A stretch of 64,000 bases of DNA from the NCBI RefSeq assembly GCF_963678635.1, contig NC_087067.1, positions 1,796,001 to 1,860,000 on the forward strand. Reading direction: 5' to 3'. Shown here one piece after another: positions 53,856 through 64,000 of this stretch (position 1 is its first letter; every line of letters starts with the position of its first letter). The position numbers and the translations under genes were made by a program. Source of the stretch: Symsagittifera roscoffensis. Taxonomy: Eukaryota > Xenacoelomorpha > Acoela > Convolutidae. Under the pieces are notes generated by a model. It was not told where the DNA came from and searched no databases. It saw only the letters and a list, made by a program, of their open reading frames with translations.

Positions 53856-54059
53856 GTCAGATTTTGACCTTTAATTTAAGATTTCTGGTTTAAAACATGC
53901 ATAAAACAGTATATAATGTAGTTTCTTGCTCTTTTAAAAGAGACAGTAGTAACACTTAGAAATTTTTTATTATGAAGCGTTGTATTGTTTAACCTTTAGT
54001 CATATCTTGAAAGCTTCTTGGAAAAAAAAGAGAAAAAATTGTCAACATTTTCTGTATAG

Positions 54060-54243
54060 CCAATCAAAACAAGTGGAAGAATTATCAGCTGAGCTTCTTG
54101 AGGAACTGCAATCTCGTACAGATGCTTCCAGATCTCTTGCCGACCTGAAAGCGAACTTGGAGAACATTCTAGAAAGTCTAAACGTCCTCGGATCAGAAAC
54201 ATCGCCAGAGACGGATCCAGAAAAAACAGTGCGACAATTAAAT
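54060..54243 (+). CDS. Rod gene exon 22 of window
   Basis: 184 nt, phase 2 in, 0 out; acceptor TTCTGTATAG|CCAATC, donor TTAAAT|GTTAGC. Helical, VEELSAELLEELQSR. Confidence 0.8.
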
Positions 54244-54339
54244 GTTAGCAATTTCGTAATATATTTTGAACATAATGTTAGTTTTAATTTACTATTTCAT
54301 TTTTTGCTGATGTTAATTAAGTTGAGTTTGGTTTTTCAG

Positions 54340-54468
54340 GGTTTGAAGAAAAGTCTGGCTCAGATAGGAGAAAATGCTAATAAAATTGGTGGTAAGTTGA
54401 AGGAACGGTATGCTGAAAAACAAGTTCCGTTGCCGACTGACCTTGCAAAACAGCTCTCTCACATCAAG
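54340..54468 (+). CDS. Rod gene exon 23 of window
   Basis: 129 nt, phase 0/0; acceptor GGTTTTTCAG|GGTTTG, donor ATCAAG|GTATGT. Encodes GLKKSLAQIGENANKIG. Confidence 0.85.
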
Positions 54469-55548
54469 GTATGTATTATTTAATAAATACTAGGATAAGT
54501 TCTAGATTATTTAAGTACTCAATTATTTACGTACTACTAAATCATAGAAAGATGTAACGTGCTTTTTAAAAGTTGGCGTGTTTTTTGTTAGATTTTTTGG
54601 AAACTTTATGCAAAAAATGAAAAAATGTGGCATCGATTCAAAGTCTTTAACACTAAAATTTTGACCTGATTTTTTTTTCAAATTGCCTTTCGTGTCGTCT
54701 ATTTGCCTCAACATTTTTCTTTTGATTCGGCGCCATTAGTTTCTCATGAGCTTTTGTACAGTGCTGATTTAAATTAACCGGACAAAACGCGTTAAACTTG
54801 AAATTTAAAACGCGTTTTTTTTCAAATTGGGTTGAGTTTAGGTGAAAACTTATGAAGACAAAACTTGCTTAAAATTTTAGCAGAATTAATATGGTGTAAT
54901 TCGTTTTGCAAAAATCGAGCCCAAAATTTTACCCCAAAAATGGGTCCCTTTTGCTTTTCTTAGTTAATCAAAAATTACGCCAAAAATACCGAGTGGATCA
55001 CAGACATAATTATATCAAAGTGAGCCCCTTACATAGCTCAAAAAACTCTAAGAAGGGTTTTTCTCTAAAAAAATTTGCAAACCGTTTAAAAATTGTTTTT
55101 AAATAAAAAGTTGGTATTTTATATGGTAAAAACGACCTTTTTTGTCTATCAAACAAAAATAAATTAACTTATACAATGTTTTGGAGAATACACCCTTCAT
55201 AAAGTTTGTTGGGCTACGTAAGGGGCTCACTTTGATATATTTATGTCTGTGATCCACTTGGTATTTTTGGCGTAATTTTTGATTAACTAAGAAAAGCCAA
55301 AATGACCCATTTTTGGGGTAAAATTTTGGGCTCGATTTTTGCAAAACGAATTACACCATATTAATTCTGCTAAAATTTTAAGCAAGTTTTGTCTTCATAA
55401 GTTTTCACCTAAACTCAACCCAATTTGAGAAAAACGCGTTTTAAATTTCAATTTTAACGCGTTTTGTCCGGTTAATTTAAATCAGCACTGTATTTTAACC
55501 ACCCTTAATGTAGTTTTTGTTTTCTTCCATCCGAATGTCAATCTTTAG
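54469..55548 (+). other. Intron 23-24
   Basis: Mostly the Tc1/mariner-like foldback element; nothing else seen. Confidence 0.7.
54759..55490. mobile_element. Tc1/mariner-like foldback MITE, 732 bp
   Basis: Ends CAGTGCTGATTTAAATTAAC and its complement, each flanked by TA. The arms are inverted copies over about 330 bp with a short unique centre. TA duplication and a CAGT terminus fit Tc1/mariner. No transposase; arm copies produce mirror-image spurious ORFs. Confidence 0.85.
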
Positions 55549-55755
55549 TCTCTTCAAGCGTCCGCGACAAAGTCGACCAAGAATGTGGAACGAAAGCTGC
55601 AAAATGAACAGCAAGAACAGCGGAAGTACCTGGACGGACTCAGAGAAGTCTCGAAACAGATCGCGAAACTAGAAGACGACGATTTAGCCGTGATTGAAAA
55701 GATCGCCAATCTGGAATCGTTTGACGATCTGAACAAACTCAGATCTGATGTTGAG
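55549..55755 (+). CDS. Rod gene exon 24 of window
   Basis: 207 nt, phase 0/0; acceptor TCAATCTTTAG|TCTCTT, donor GTTGAG|GTGATT. Helical and Gln/Glu/Lys-rich. Confidence 0.85.
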
Positions 55756-56091
55756 GTGATTATTTGAAACAGACTTTTTTGTCTTGGACTTTTTTAAAAT
55801 TTCCAGCGCGTTTTAGTACTTCAGAAGTTACGAGAGTTAATGGAAAAATATCGTTGTTGGGCACTTTTTGGATTTTTACATAAAACGTTGAGCGTTTTCA
55901 ACGCATTTTCCTCAAATTTTGTATGGTTATTGACGCCAAAGTGGCTCTCAGAATTGTTTAAGAATTGGAGACTCCGTAATGGCGGTCATAAAATAGGACT
56001 GGAATCTGGCATCCAGCAGTTCAGCACGCTACTGATTCTTGCAGCTAATTATTTTTTTGAGCTCAAATGTAATTTGTGAGGATATTTGCAG
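55756..56091 (+). other. Intron 24-25
   Basis: AT-rich; nothing recognised. Confidence 0.6.
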
Positions 56092-56214
56092 GAACTTATG
56101 ACTCAGTTAAATTCAATGGAAAAAAGTTTGAGTCATCCATCAAAATCTGCAGATGCGTCAAAAGGCGGCGGAGATCAATTGAAGTACATGGCTGAAACGA
56201 TTAAGCGTCTGAAG
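56092..56214 (+). CDS. Rod gene exon 25 of window
   Basis: 123 nt, phase 0/0; acceptor GATATTTGCAG|GAACTT, donor CTGAAG|GTAATC. Encodes ELMTQLNSMEKSLSH, then a Gly/Lys linker, then KYMAETIKRLK. Confidence 0.8.
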
Positions 56215-56406
56215 GTAATCTTTTTCTGGTTTTATGTCGTTTTTTTTCGAAGCTTTTGTTAAGAAACTTGAAATACTGGCTTACTTTTCAGACAGCCGGT
56301 GGCGGGTCAATCATGTTTAAATATGTATTGTTTTGAAGCACTGACAAATTTTGCCGTCATTTTTTATCTTCCGAATAATAATATCGTAAAGTAATTCCGT
56401 TTTCAG

Positions 56407-56729
56407 GACTCGCTTAATAGCCATCTTCAATCAATTGACGAAACGGCGTCTAGTTGGACTGACCTTCAATCAGCCTTGAATGATCTCGAAGCTCAAGTTG
56501 TGCAGATTCAAAGGCGTGTTCCTCTAGCACCGGTTCAAATCTACAGTGGCGATGAATTGACCGAACGTGTCGCTAAAACGAAAAGTTTAATTGACGAAAT
56601 TGAAGTGTGTGGAAAAAATCTGGATGAATTGAAATCGCGGGTTGAGGAGTTTACGAACAGTTTGGGTTTGTCGTCGGCTGTTGGTGTTGTCGACGAGGCG
56701 TACGCTAGTGCACAGAAGCAATTCACCGA
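56407..56729 (+). CDS. Rod gene exon 26 of window
   Basis: 323 nt, phase 0 in, 2 out; acceptor TTCCGTTTTCAG|GACTCG, donor CACCGA|GTAAGA. Contains ASSWTDLQSALNDLEAQ. Confidence 0.85.
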
Positions 56730-56764
56730 GTAAGATTTTATTATTTTATCATCACGGTCGTAAT

Positions 56765-56830
56765 TCTCATTACCCTCGCGATAAGCAACGGTATTGCAAT
56801 TGGGTACAAGACTTTTTTCCGTAAATATTT
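56765..56830. repeat. Dispersed repeat family 2, copy 2 (fragment)
   Basis: Shares the GCGATAAGCAA...GGTATTGCAAT and GACTTTTTTCCGTAAAT blocks with 26290-26460. Confidence 0.5.
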
Positions 56831-57133
56831 TTGTTCACAGGACTAATCTCGTAGACTCTTTCATCTACTGGGGCTTTTTGTCACACCACACATGTTTTGA
56901 GCTTCTTAGCATTTAAAGGTCCGTTCTAAACGAATTTTGCGTTTTAAGTTAGTTGAAATTTTACCAAATCGATTTGTTGAAATTTCATATTTTTTTTCGT
57001 TTTGTTGCCTTCTTTGTCGGTTTAATAGGTTTCAAGCTTATTTTCGACTTAGTGGTCTCGAATGTTGTCTTTTGAGGACGGAAAGGTTTTTTTTGTGTAT
57101 GTGCGTGTGTTATCACCATCATCATCATCATCA

Positions 57134-58950
57134 GTGTTTTGATTTATCCACCTCCTTTCGAACTCAGGGGTGGTTGCATTTAACTAAAGTCTTTGGCTCC
57201 TAACTGGGCTTGGCTGGTAGTTGGAATCTTCAACCCTAATCTGGGTCTGGTATTTCAATCTTCAACCCAAAGCTGGGTTTGGCAGATTAAATTTCTGCTT
57301 TGGAAAAATTGACGTGTTTATTCTTCGACCTTGCTGTGCTATGAGCCTGAATTGGTAAATCTTTGGCCTTGATCTAGGTCTGGTGTTTAATAGTGCTTGT
57401 TTCAATCTAGTTTTGTACAGTCTGAATAATATCAATAAAACAATTAAAATCTCTGATCCTTTTCTGGACCTAGTTACATTTTGTAAATTTTGCTCCGTTT
57501 TTTAGTTTCATAATTTAATTATTGAATCCATTGAATTATAGGGCCCTGATGAAATAATATATTTTGTTAGAAACGGTTTTGAAGGTTTATCGATCTTATT
57601 GTTTGTGCCTCCCATAATATTTTGAGTATTCCCGAGTTTCATTTCCTGCATGACGTTTTCAGTGCACTTGCTTGCATTGGTGCCACCCGGGCACGAGATA
57701 ATTGATAGTTATAGTAATAACGAATGAACACCGTCATCAGTGTTTTGATTTATCCACCTCCTTTCGAACTCAGGGGTGGTTGCATTTAACTAAAGTCTTC
57801 GGCTCCTAACTGGGCTTGGCTGGTAGTTGGAATCTTCAACCCTAATCTGGGTCTGGTATTTCAATCTTCAACCCAAAGCTGGGTTTGGCAGATTAAATTT
57901 CTGCTTTGGAAAAATTGACGTGTTTATTCTTCGACCTTGCTGTGGTATGAGCCTGAATTGGTAAATCTTTGGCCTTGATCTAGGTCTGGTGTTTAAAAGT
58001 GCTTGTTTCAATCTAGTTTTGTACAGTCTGAATAAAATCAATAAAACAATTAAAATCTCTGATCCTTTTCTGGACCTAGTTACATTTTGTAAATTTTGCT
58101 CCGTTTTTTAGTTTCATAATTTAATTATTGAATCCATTGAGTTATAGGGCCCTGATGAAATAATATATTTTGTTAGAAACGGTTTTGAAGATTTATCGAT
58201 CTTATTGTTTGTGCCTCCCATAATATTTTGAGTATTCCCGAGTTTCATTTCCTGCATGACGTTTCCAGTGCACTTGCTTGCATTGGTGCCACCCGGACAC
58301 GAGATAATTGATAGTTATAGTAATAACGAATGAACACCGTCATCATTGTTTTGATTTATCCACCTCCTTTCGAACTCAGGGGTGGTTGCATTTAACTAAA
58401 GTCTTCGGCTCCTAACTGGGCTTGGCTGGTAGTTGGAATCTTCAACCCTAATCTGGGTCTGGTATTTCAATCTTCAACCCAAAGCTGGGTTTGGCAGATT
58501 AAGTTTCTGCTTTGGAAAAATTGACGTGTTTATTTTTCGACCTTGCTTTGCTATGGGCTTGAATTGGTAAATTTTTGGCCTTGATCTAGGTCTGGTGTTT
58601 AATAGTGCTTGTTTCAATCTAGTTTTGTACAGTCTGAAAAAAATCAATAAAACAATTAAAATCTCTGATCCTTTTCTGGACCTAGTTATATTTTGTAAAT
58701 TTTGCTCCATTTTTTAGTTTCATAATTTAATTATTGAATCCATTGAATTATAGGGCCCTGATGAAATAATACATTTTGTTAGAAACGGTTTTGAAGATTT
58801 ATCGATCTTATTGTTTGTGCCTCCCATAATATTTTGAGTATTTCCGAGTTTCATTTCATACATGACGTTTTCAGTGCACTTGCTTGCATTGGTGCCACCC
58901 GGGCACGAGATAATTAATAGTTATAATAATAACGAATGAACACCGTAAAT
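57134..58950. repeat. Three tandem copies of a 606-bp unit
   Basis: Copies begin at 57134, 57740 and 58346 (TGTTTTGATTTATCCACCTC) with exactly equal spacing. They differ by scattered substitutions only, so the duplications are recent. Each unit contains two similar segments (CTTCAACCCTAATCTGGGTC and CTTCAACCCAAAGCTGGGTT). No coding potential is evident; spurious frames recur in each copy. Confidence 0.95.
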
Positions 58951-59384
58951 AGGAGAGGAACAAAGAATGCAGTTGGGCCATCTCTTGGATCCCGAAAGCT
59001 CATTAACCTTGCCTTGGCTTAACATAAAATTTATCAATTCATTTCTTCCAGCTTGTCTATTTTGCATTCTTTTTAGATCTGAAAAACTATTCTTGGTGAT
59101 ATGCGGCTCGGAAAATATGAGTTTTAAGCCTGTCTAGACTACGTTTTATCTCGGATCTCGCGTAGTTGAACTGGTAGCTTATTCTATTTATGGGGCCCGC
59201 TTACTGAAAATGCTCCGTTTCCAAAAACTGTTTCGTATTTCTTGTTTTGAGGGGAAAAGGGACTTAATATTGTAAAATTCATCAATATTTTTTTTGATTT
59301 CTTTTTCGGTATTAAAGGTTTCTGCCCAGGTGTTTTTGGCTTTATTACCGCTTGTTAACTATAAATTCAATTTAAGTCAAGCAT

Positions 59385-59545
59385 GTGGTGTCGAGGTAAC
59401 GCAATTGCTGGAAACGGCAAAGGTTTAAGCTTCGAATCCGGCCGGGACCTGTTTTTTTTGCAAACTAGAGTTTTGTGCTTTTTCGGACTATCGTTTGTCT
59501 GTTTATTTTTGCCGGCTTAGTTTTCGTAGCCCGATTGTTTTTGAA
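59385..59545 (+). mobile_element. tRNA-derived SINE-like copy 1
   Basis: A tRNA-like stretch with the B-box-like TTAAGCTTCGAATCCGG is followed by a T run and a GTTTGTCTGTTTATTTTTGC tail shared with the other copies. Confidence 0.5.
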
Positions 59546-59569
59546 GGCATAGCTTCGTTCCAAGTTGCT

Positions 59570-59700
59570 GCAACACCCATCTTTGAGATGATCAACCCTG
59601 GGAGCTCGATTCGAGTCGAGACCTGTTTTTTCTGTAAACAGATTTTTGTCTGTCTGCTTAATTTTTTCGGCATAGTTCCGCTGAAGCAAAGTTGTTTTGA
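59570..59700 (+). mobile_element. tRNA-derived SINE-like copy 2 (5' truncated)
   Basis: B-box-like CTCGATTCGAGTCGAGACC, then a T run and GTCTGTCTGCTTAATTTTTT. Confidence 0.45.
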
Positions 59701-60178
59701 AACTTTGGCTTTTTTTTCGAGAATTCCGAGAGCTCTTTGAAATCTTTGTAAAGGTGCAGATTATTTTGTTTTCTAAGATTTTTTTCAGTTTTTGTTTATT
59801 CATAGTCATTCATTTTTGAATCGCAAGTGGTGCGAAGCACAGTTTCGTCTGTGTGAAAAATTTTGATCAAAACTCGATGAATAAACATTTTCAAAAATTG
59901 GCAAAGCATCCGTTTATTTTGGTATCACCTGTTTTACAAGGTATCACTTGTTGAACTTGTGCTTACACCGAGCTTGGATTCAATAAGTATCTTTTAGCAT
60001 TTTTTCAACAGTTTTTTGGATCTTTTGTCAGATTTTACGAGTTGTTTTTGGCCCATATAAACAATACCCCCCTAATAGATCTTGTGAACAATCCCCCCTG
60101 AAATTAAAAGGCAAATTCAAGCCGGAAGGGCTGCATGTTCTATGCTCAAGTCTGATTGGCTGAAAATTGTCGGAATTA

Positions 60179-60234
60179 ACCAAGTGAATAATCTTCATCC
60201 TAAATTGAATTAGGAAGAAGATTGTTCACTTGGT
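60179..60234. repeat. Imperfect hairpin, about 25-bp stem
   Basis: ACCAAGTGAATAATCTTC pairs with GAAGATTGTTCACTTGGT around an AT-rich loop. Likely a small MITE relic. Confidence 0.5.
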
Positions 60235-60314
60235 CCGTTTTTTGTTGCCTGATTAGCTTGTATAAAATAATTTTACCGCGAAATGCTTCAAAGCTGTAGG
60301 ATTTTTTTTTTTAG

Positions 60315-60498
60315 AGTTGACGATTTACTGAAAAGTCATAGCAAGAAACTGACTGATGAAAATAAGAGAAGGACTTCAGTTCTGTCTCATCTAGAACAGT
60401 TGATAGTGAAGTGCAATAAGTGTGTGGATGGTTACAGTGGCTCTGTCTCTATCGGAATCTCAGTCGACGACGTCACCGCTGCAATCATTGAAGTGCAG
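60315..60498 (+). CDS. Rod gene exon 27 of window
   Basis: 184 nt, phase 2 in, 0 out; acceptor TTTTTTTTTTTAG|AGTTGA, donor GTGCAG|GTAAAT. Helical, VDDLLKSHSKKLTDEN. Confidence 0.85.
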
Positions 60499-60884
60499 GT
60501 AAATCAAGTGTGGATGGAATTAATTTAATGGTGTTGGTGCTTTTAGAAGCTGTGTGTGTATATTGTTTCATTTCTTGCTTCATTTTAAGTTCTAAAACCT
60601 GTCTCATTTAAATTATTATTTTTTAAAAAATAATTATGTTTGCGGGATCTTCTTTATTTCGTCTCTCATGGTACTTAGTGTTGAATCTCTCCCTATAGAG
60701 AGGTAATTTAACGGTTAACCATGTGTTAATTATGAACCTAATAACGAATATCCCACATAGAAAGGGAATTTTTCAAGATATCCCGCTTGGGAATAACCAG
60801 CGTTATCAAAACAGAACTTTTTTTTGAGGCCAACAGCTTGCAAACAGAATCAATGAATCATTTGATGGCTTGATTGATTATGCT

Positions 60885-61030
60885 TGCGATAAGCAACCAT
60901 TATCAAATTGGAATATATATTTTTTTCGAGTTAGCAACTAGTTTATCAAAATCATTTTCATCACTTATGACGCTGACATGCTCAATTTTATGAAAATTCA
61001 AATGTAACTACCGCATGCTAGGGTACTAGT
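60885..61030. repeat. Dispersed repeat family 2, copy 3 (diverged)
   Basis: Starts TTGCGATAAGCAACC and contains GACATGCTCAATTT, in the same order as copy 1. Confidence 0.45.
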
Positions 61031-62699
61031 TACTATTGCCTGTTATATGTAGAGCTCAAACTGTTATATGTGTGATTATAGTTTTTATATTTATTTTCTG
61101 CTGATGATTTTTCGGCTTCATGGTTGTCGACTTAAGCTTTCTCGGTTTAGTTTACAAATTATGTAGTTTAGTTTGCATACGCTATGGATATATCTATCGT
61201 GGATCCTATGTAAGCGTTACATGAAAAAAAATTTTATATTTTTTTCTCAGAAAGTTTTTGACTGATTTTCAGCTTATTAGATGCCGCCTTCAATTCTATC
61301 GGCCTATTTCTCGACCTTTTTCTTTAAATATAGTAATTTTGAAATTGATAAGACTCTGGCAACAATTTATGATTGCCCAATTTCAACCCCCACTACTACG
61401 ACCTATTTTAAAAAAAAAGATTTAAAATTTAAACGCGAAATGTTTTAAAATGTTTTTCTGCTTTTTCACTTCCTTCTTCAATTGTATCATCGCTAGAAGT
61501 TCTGTTTGCTAACTTTTTACCATCATGGTGCGCTCATCCCTTAATTTTTCTATCGCAACTTCAAGTTCAGCGTCTTTTTCGGAACATTGGCGCAGAGTTA
61601 ACGTCCATACCTAAGAGTAAAAATTGTGAACATCGGATCTGTCCAAGACATGTTATTTCTGCAAAGAAGAAGTTTTCCACTTGAAAGAAAATATTTCGGA
61701 TTATTATGTTTGCTTTTTTGGCTTTCTTGTCTTAGCAGACTTTTTGCTGATGTAACTAATTTTATAATTGAAAATCTTTTTAATGTATTACTGTAGTGGT
61801 GCAGGTACTGAATTCCCGGAATATTTTTTGGGAGGCCTTTTGTCCTTATTTTTATTCTTTTCTAATCTGCAAGAAAGCAGAAAATAGAATTTTGTCGTAA
61901 ATTTTAATACTTGTTCTTTGCCGTGGTTTGAGTTTGCCGGATGAAGTTTTATGAATCATACGTGTGGTAGAATTTAACTGGATTGTGCGTACTCGGGAAA
62001 TATTTTGAAGTTCTTGAAGGATACTTTGTCATTTCGCCTTAATTAAAGACTTAATTTCGGCTCTATAGTAGTCTGTAAAAACCCAAGTCTGGAAATGAAA
62101 GCTTATTATTTGCACCGAGTCTTTTATTCGCTTAAATGGTGGCGGCTGTTGTATGGGAGATAAATAGCTTGTATGGTGCATTTGTGAAAAAATTAGAGTA
62201 AAAGATGGAAATTGTGTACTGGAACCCCATAGGAGACACAGTCTTTTCGTTGTTCCCATTTTCGAAGATAGGATGGAACAATTGTGCTCGGTATGGCTTT
62301 TTTCCTTTGAAAAAATTTGGTCTGGATGTTTCAAAAGTTATAACGTAAAGTTAAAAAAAAATGGCTAATTTGGTAAAATTAACAAGTGATACATTCCGTT
62401 CTATTAACGCTTGAGCGTCGATCCACTCCTGCTCAAAAGCGTTCCAATTTGACTTAATGCTTTCCTTTTGGAGCTTTCAATACGTTGCTAGATGCTGATT
62501 ACGTCAATTTTTTTAGTACACAGCGTGTAGGTAAAATGTCGGAATTTTTTTCAAATTTGTTTTTAAACTTGCGATAGCTAAGTGTCCTGCATTCGGGAAC
62601 AAATGTTTTTTTTCCTGAAAACAACTTTTATTACTAATCTACAAGAAAATAAACTTTTTTCTGATTAAACCTTAACATTTCTTCTGCTCTATCTTTTTT

Positions 62700-62860
62700 G
62701 GTATAGAGATAATGCGGCTGCCTGTACACCCGAAGATCTGTGGTTTGAGTCCCGGTTGGAACTTTTTTTTCTGTATGTATAATTTTTTTTGCCCGAAAAA
62801 TTCAATGGTCGGATTTCGTGTGTCTGCTAATTTTTTTGTTCAGTTACCAAAGCACAGAAT
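62700..62860 (+). mobile_element. tRNA-derived SINE-like copy 3
   Basis: B-box-like GTGGTTTGAGTCCCGGTT, then a T run and the tail TGTGTCTGCTAATTTTTTTG. Layout matches copies 1 and 2. Confidence 0.5.
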
Positions 62861-63682
62861 TTTTCTGCTTTAAACAAATCTTATTATAACTGAAAGTCTT
62901 CTAGTGATTTTGTCAATTTCCAACTCGGATTTTGAGTAAGCTTTTTTTATTTTTTGTTTCATTTAAAATAGTTTCGGCTGATTCAACTCGTTTTGTGTCA
63001 ATTCGTTTTGTGCTTTTTGAAATAGCAAACTTTGATTTTCATTTTCTAAATAAAGAATTCAGGACGATTGTGTTGTGGATTATTTAAGTTCTCGAACATT
63101 TTATAAGGATTTTTTTTGTTTTTGGTTCACTGGGCGTCTACTCAAGTACTGTCGGTTTATTAGCCGCTCAGTAAATGACAGTGAAAGCTTATTTTATGAT
63201 GATGGTTATGTTTTCTGTTTATGTTTTTATAATTTTGTTTATTTTCTTTTTTTTCAGTTTTGTGAATTTCGTCTCATTTTCTATTCGCTAGCTAGCAATG
63301 TTACGCTTGCGTTGAATCGAAATTAATGCGAAGCTCCACTTCACTTCTTTGTTGAAGTTGTGAAAAATCGCAGTACTCTGAAAACGAATGAATCATTTCA
63401 TGGATCTTTTGGAGCAGTCGGAACATTCAGGGCTTTGTCCTAATACGACCAGTGTTGTTTTTTTTTCCTTTTTTTCTTTTTTTTTCTTGCCTTTTAAAGC
63501 TTCCTGTGGCCATTTTTTGCCTGTGTTTGCGAAGTACAGCTCCGCATCTTTGTAAAAATGCCAGGTTTGAGTTAAAGCAAGGTGGAAATAGCAATTAATT
63601 TTCTGTTTTCAGATAAAAATACTTCCAAATGTGCTTTAACTAAACACGTCATTCTAAAAACTACGGTATGGTTATTTTTCAG

Positions 63683-63858
63683 GAGTCACAGAAAATTCTG
63701 ACCTGCGACATTGAATCCATGAAGCAAAAACTGTTGAATGAGAAGAATTTCTACGATTCGTTCAACTGTTCTCTCCCATCTGACATTTCGAAGAAGCAGA
63801 ACGAACTGAAGTCAGCCGAATCGCTCTTCAATTCAGCTGTTGTGTCACACGAGAAGCT
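63683..63858 (+). CDS. Rod gene exon 28 of window (donor approximate)
   Basis: Phase 0 in; acceptor TTATTTTTCAG|GAGTCA. Encodes ESQKILTCDIESMKQKLL through VVSHEKL. The best donor is AAGCT|GTACGT; the following frame turns Phe/Val-rich, supporting exit near 63858. Confidence 0.75.
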
Positions 63859-64000
63859 GTACGTACAAATATTGAAATTCAAAGATGCTTTTGTTTTCAG
63901 CAAAGTTTCATTTGAGACTAAGTTTTTGGTGAATTTATTCGTAAATTTAAACTGCGAAAGTTATATTTGAATACGTTAGCAACATCGATGGAATTGTTTG

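Larger units (their letters stand above)
56730..60314 (+). other. Intron 26-27 with tandem triplication and SINE-like copies
   Basis: Contains dispersed repeat family 2 copy 2, a (CAT)n run at 57115-57133, the 606-bp tandem array, SINE-like copies and the 60179-60234 hairpin. Confidence 0.7.
60499..63682 (+). other. Intron 27-28
   Basis: Contains dispersed repeat family 2 copy 3 and SINE-like copy 3. A segment near 63280-63330 resembles 24525-24580 (CTATTCGCTAG, GCTTGCGTTG), and GTCGGAACATTCAGGGCTT occurs near 63418 and 46379. Confidence 0.6.
1680..63858 (+). other. Giant multi-exon gene for a spectrin-repeat-like coiled-coil protein (partial, both ends outside)
   Basis: Twenty-eight exons totalling about 6.9 kb can be joined from GT-AG signals, and every junction keeps the reading frame. 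The product is about 2,290 residues of Lys/Glu/Leu/Ser-rich helix with few aromatics. Isolated Trp residues sit in contexts such as DWLEHKKE, NWLGSTKE, DWLQVAED and KWLKATQG, which is how helix A of spectrin repeats looks. No actin-binding, KASH, GAS2 or EF-hand domain falls in the window. In the nesprin/MSP-300, plakin and dystrophin families such rods link cytoskeleton to membrane or nucleus. I favour a nesprin-like or plakin-like giant rod; the family name is inference, while the rod character is seen directly. Confidence 0.8.

Noticed and set aside
54906-55344. Two near-identical small ORFs on opposite strands
   Set aside because: They are the two arms of the 54759-55490 foldback element read in mirror image, not a gene family.
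58474-58710. 78-codon - strand frame in the tandem array
   Set aside because: Falls within the 606-bp repeat, with no conserved start or stop across units.

Overview
This window is eukaryotic, and the evidence points to an AT-rich invertebrate animal genome. About 28 short exons on the + strand sit between GT-AG introns, and the introns are full of transposable elements. The sequence alone does not resolve the species. The layer that spans the whole window is one giant gene on the + strand. Its exons run from 1680 to about 63858 and splice together with matching phases. They encode roughly 2,290 residues of charged, helical, Trp-sparse coiled coil resembling degenerate spectrin repeats, as in nesprin/MSP-300 or plakin-type giant cytoskeletal linkers. 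Neither the start nor the end of the gene lies in the window.

The main discovery is inside the second visible intron. A single 18,920-bp LTR retroelement (3175-22094) lies antisense to the host gene. It has 410-bp LTRs about 99% identical to each other, an ATTA target-site duplication and a primer-binding site 2 nt from the 5' LTR. Its Ty3/gypsy Gag-Pol frame is open for 2,675 codons. Read on the - strand, the element has this order: 5' LTR and PBS (21685-22094); a leader with a small ORF and repeats; a basic 155-aa ORF; an overlapping 76-aa ORF that ends in a TAA in the same frame as Gag-Pol; Gag-Pol (19763-11736); two tiny hydrophobic ORFs; a Pro/Ser/Thr-rich ORF with no ATG; an envelope-like glycoprotein (9598-7589) whose frame breaks at a short TA repeat before its hydrophobic anchor; a 158-aa downstream frame; a 602-aa ORF of unknown function that overlaps it by ATGA; a perfect splice donor just after that stop; and the 3' LTR (3175-3584). 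A + strand ORF of 158 codons begins 53 bp inside the 3' LTR, antisense to the element. The size, accessory ORFs and envelope make it look like a large endogenous-retrovirus-like Ty3/gypsy element that I cannot match to a named family.

The other introns hold further mobile DNA: a Tc1/mariner-like foldback element (54759-55490), a hAT-like MITE (53185-53621), a nested pair of foldback elements with a 10-bp duplication (36982-37786), a decayed LINE reverse transcriptase on the - strand (about 32100-33850), tRNA-derived SINE-like copies (59390-62830), three exact-period 606-bp tandem units (57134-58950), an 88-bp degenerate tandem array (28860-29520), several dispersed repeat families and an intronless broken ORF (35555-36222, - strand). 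A 200-base run of N (24202-24401) marks an assembly gap.
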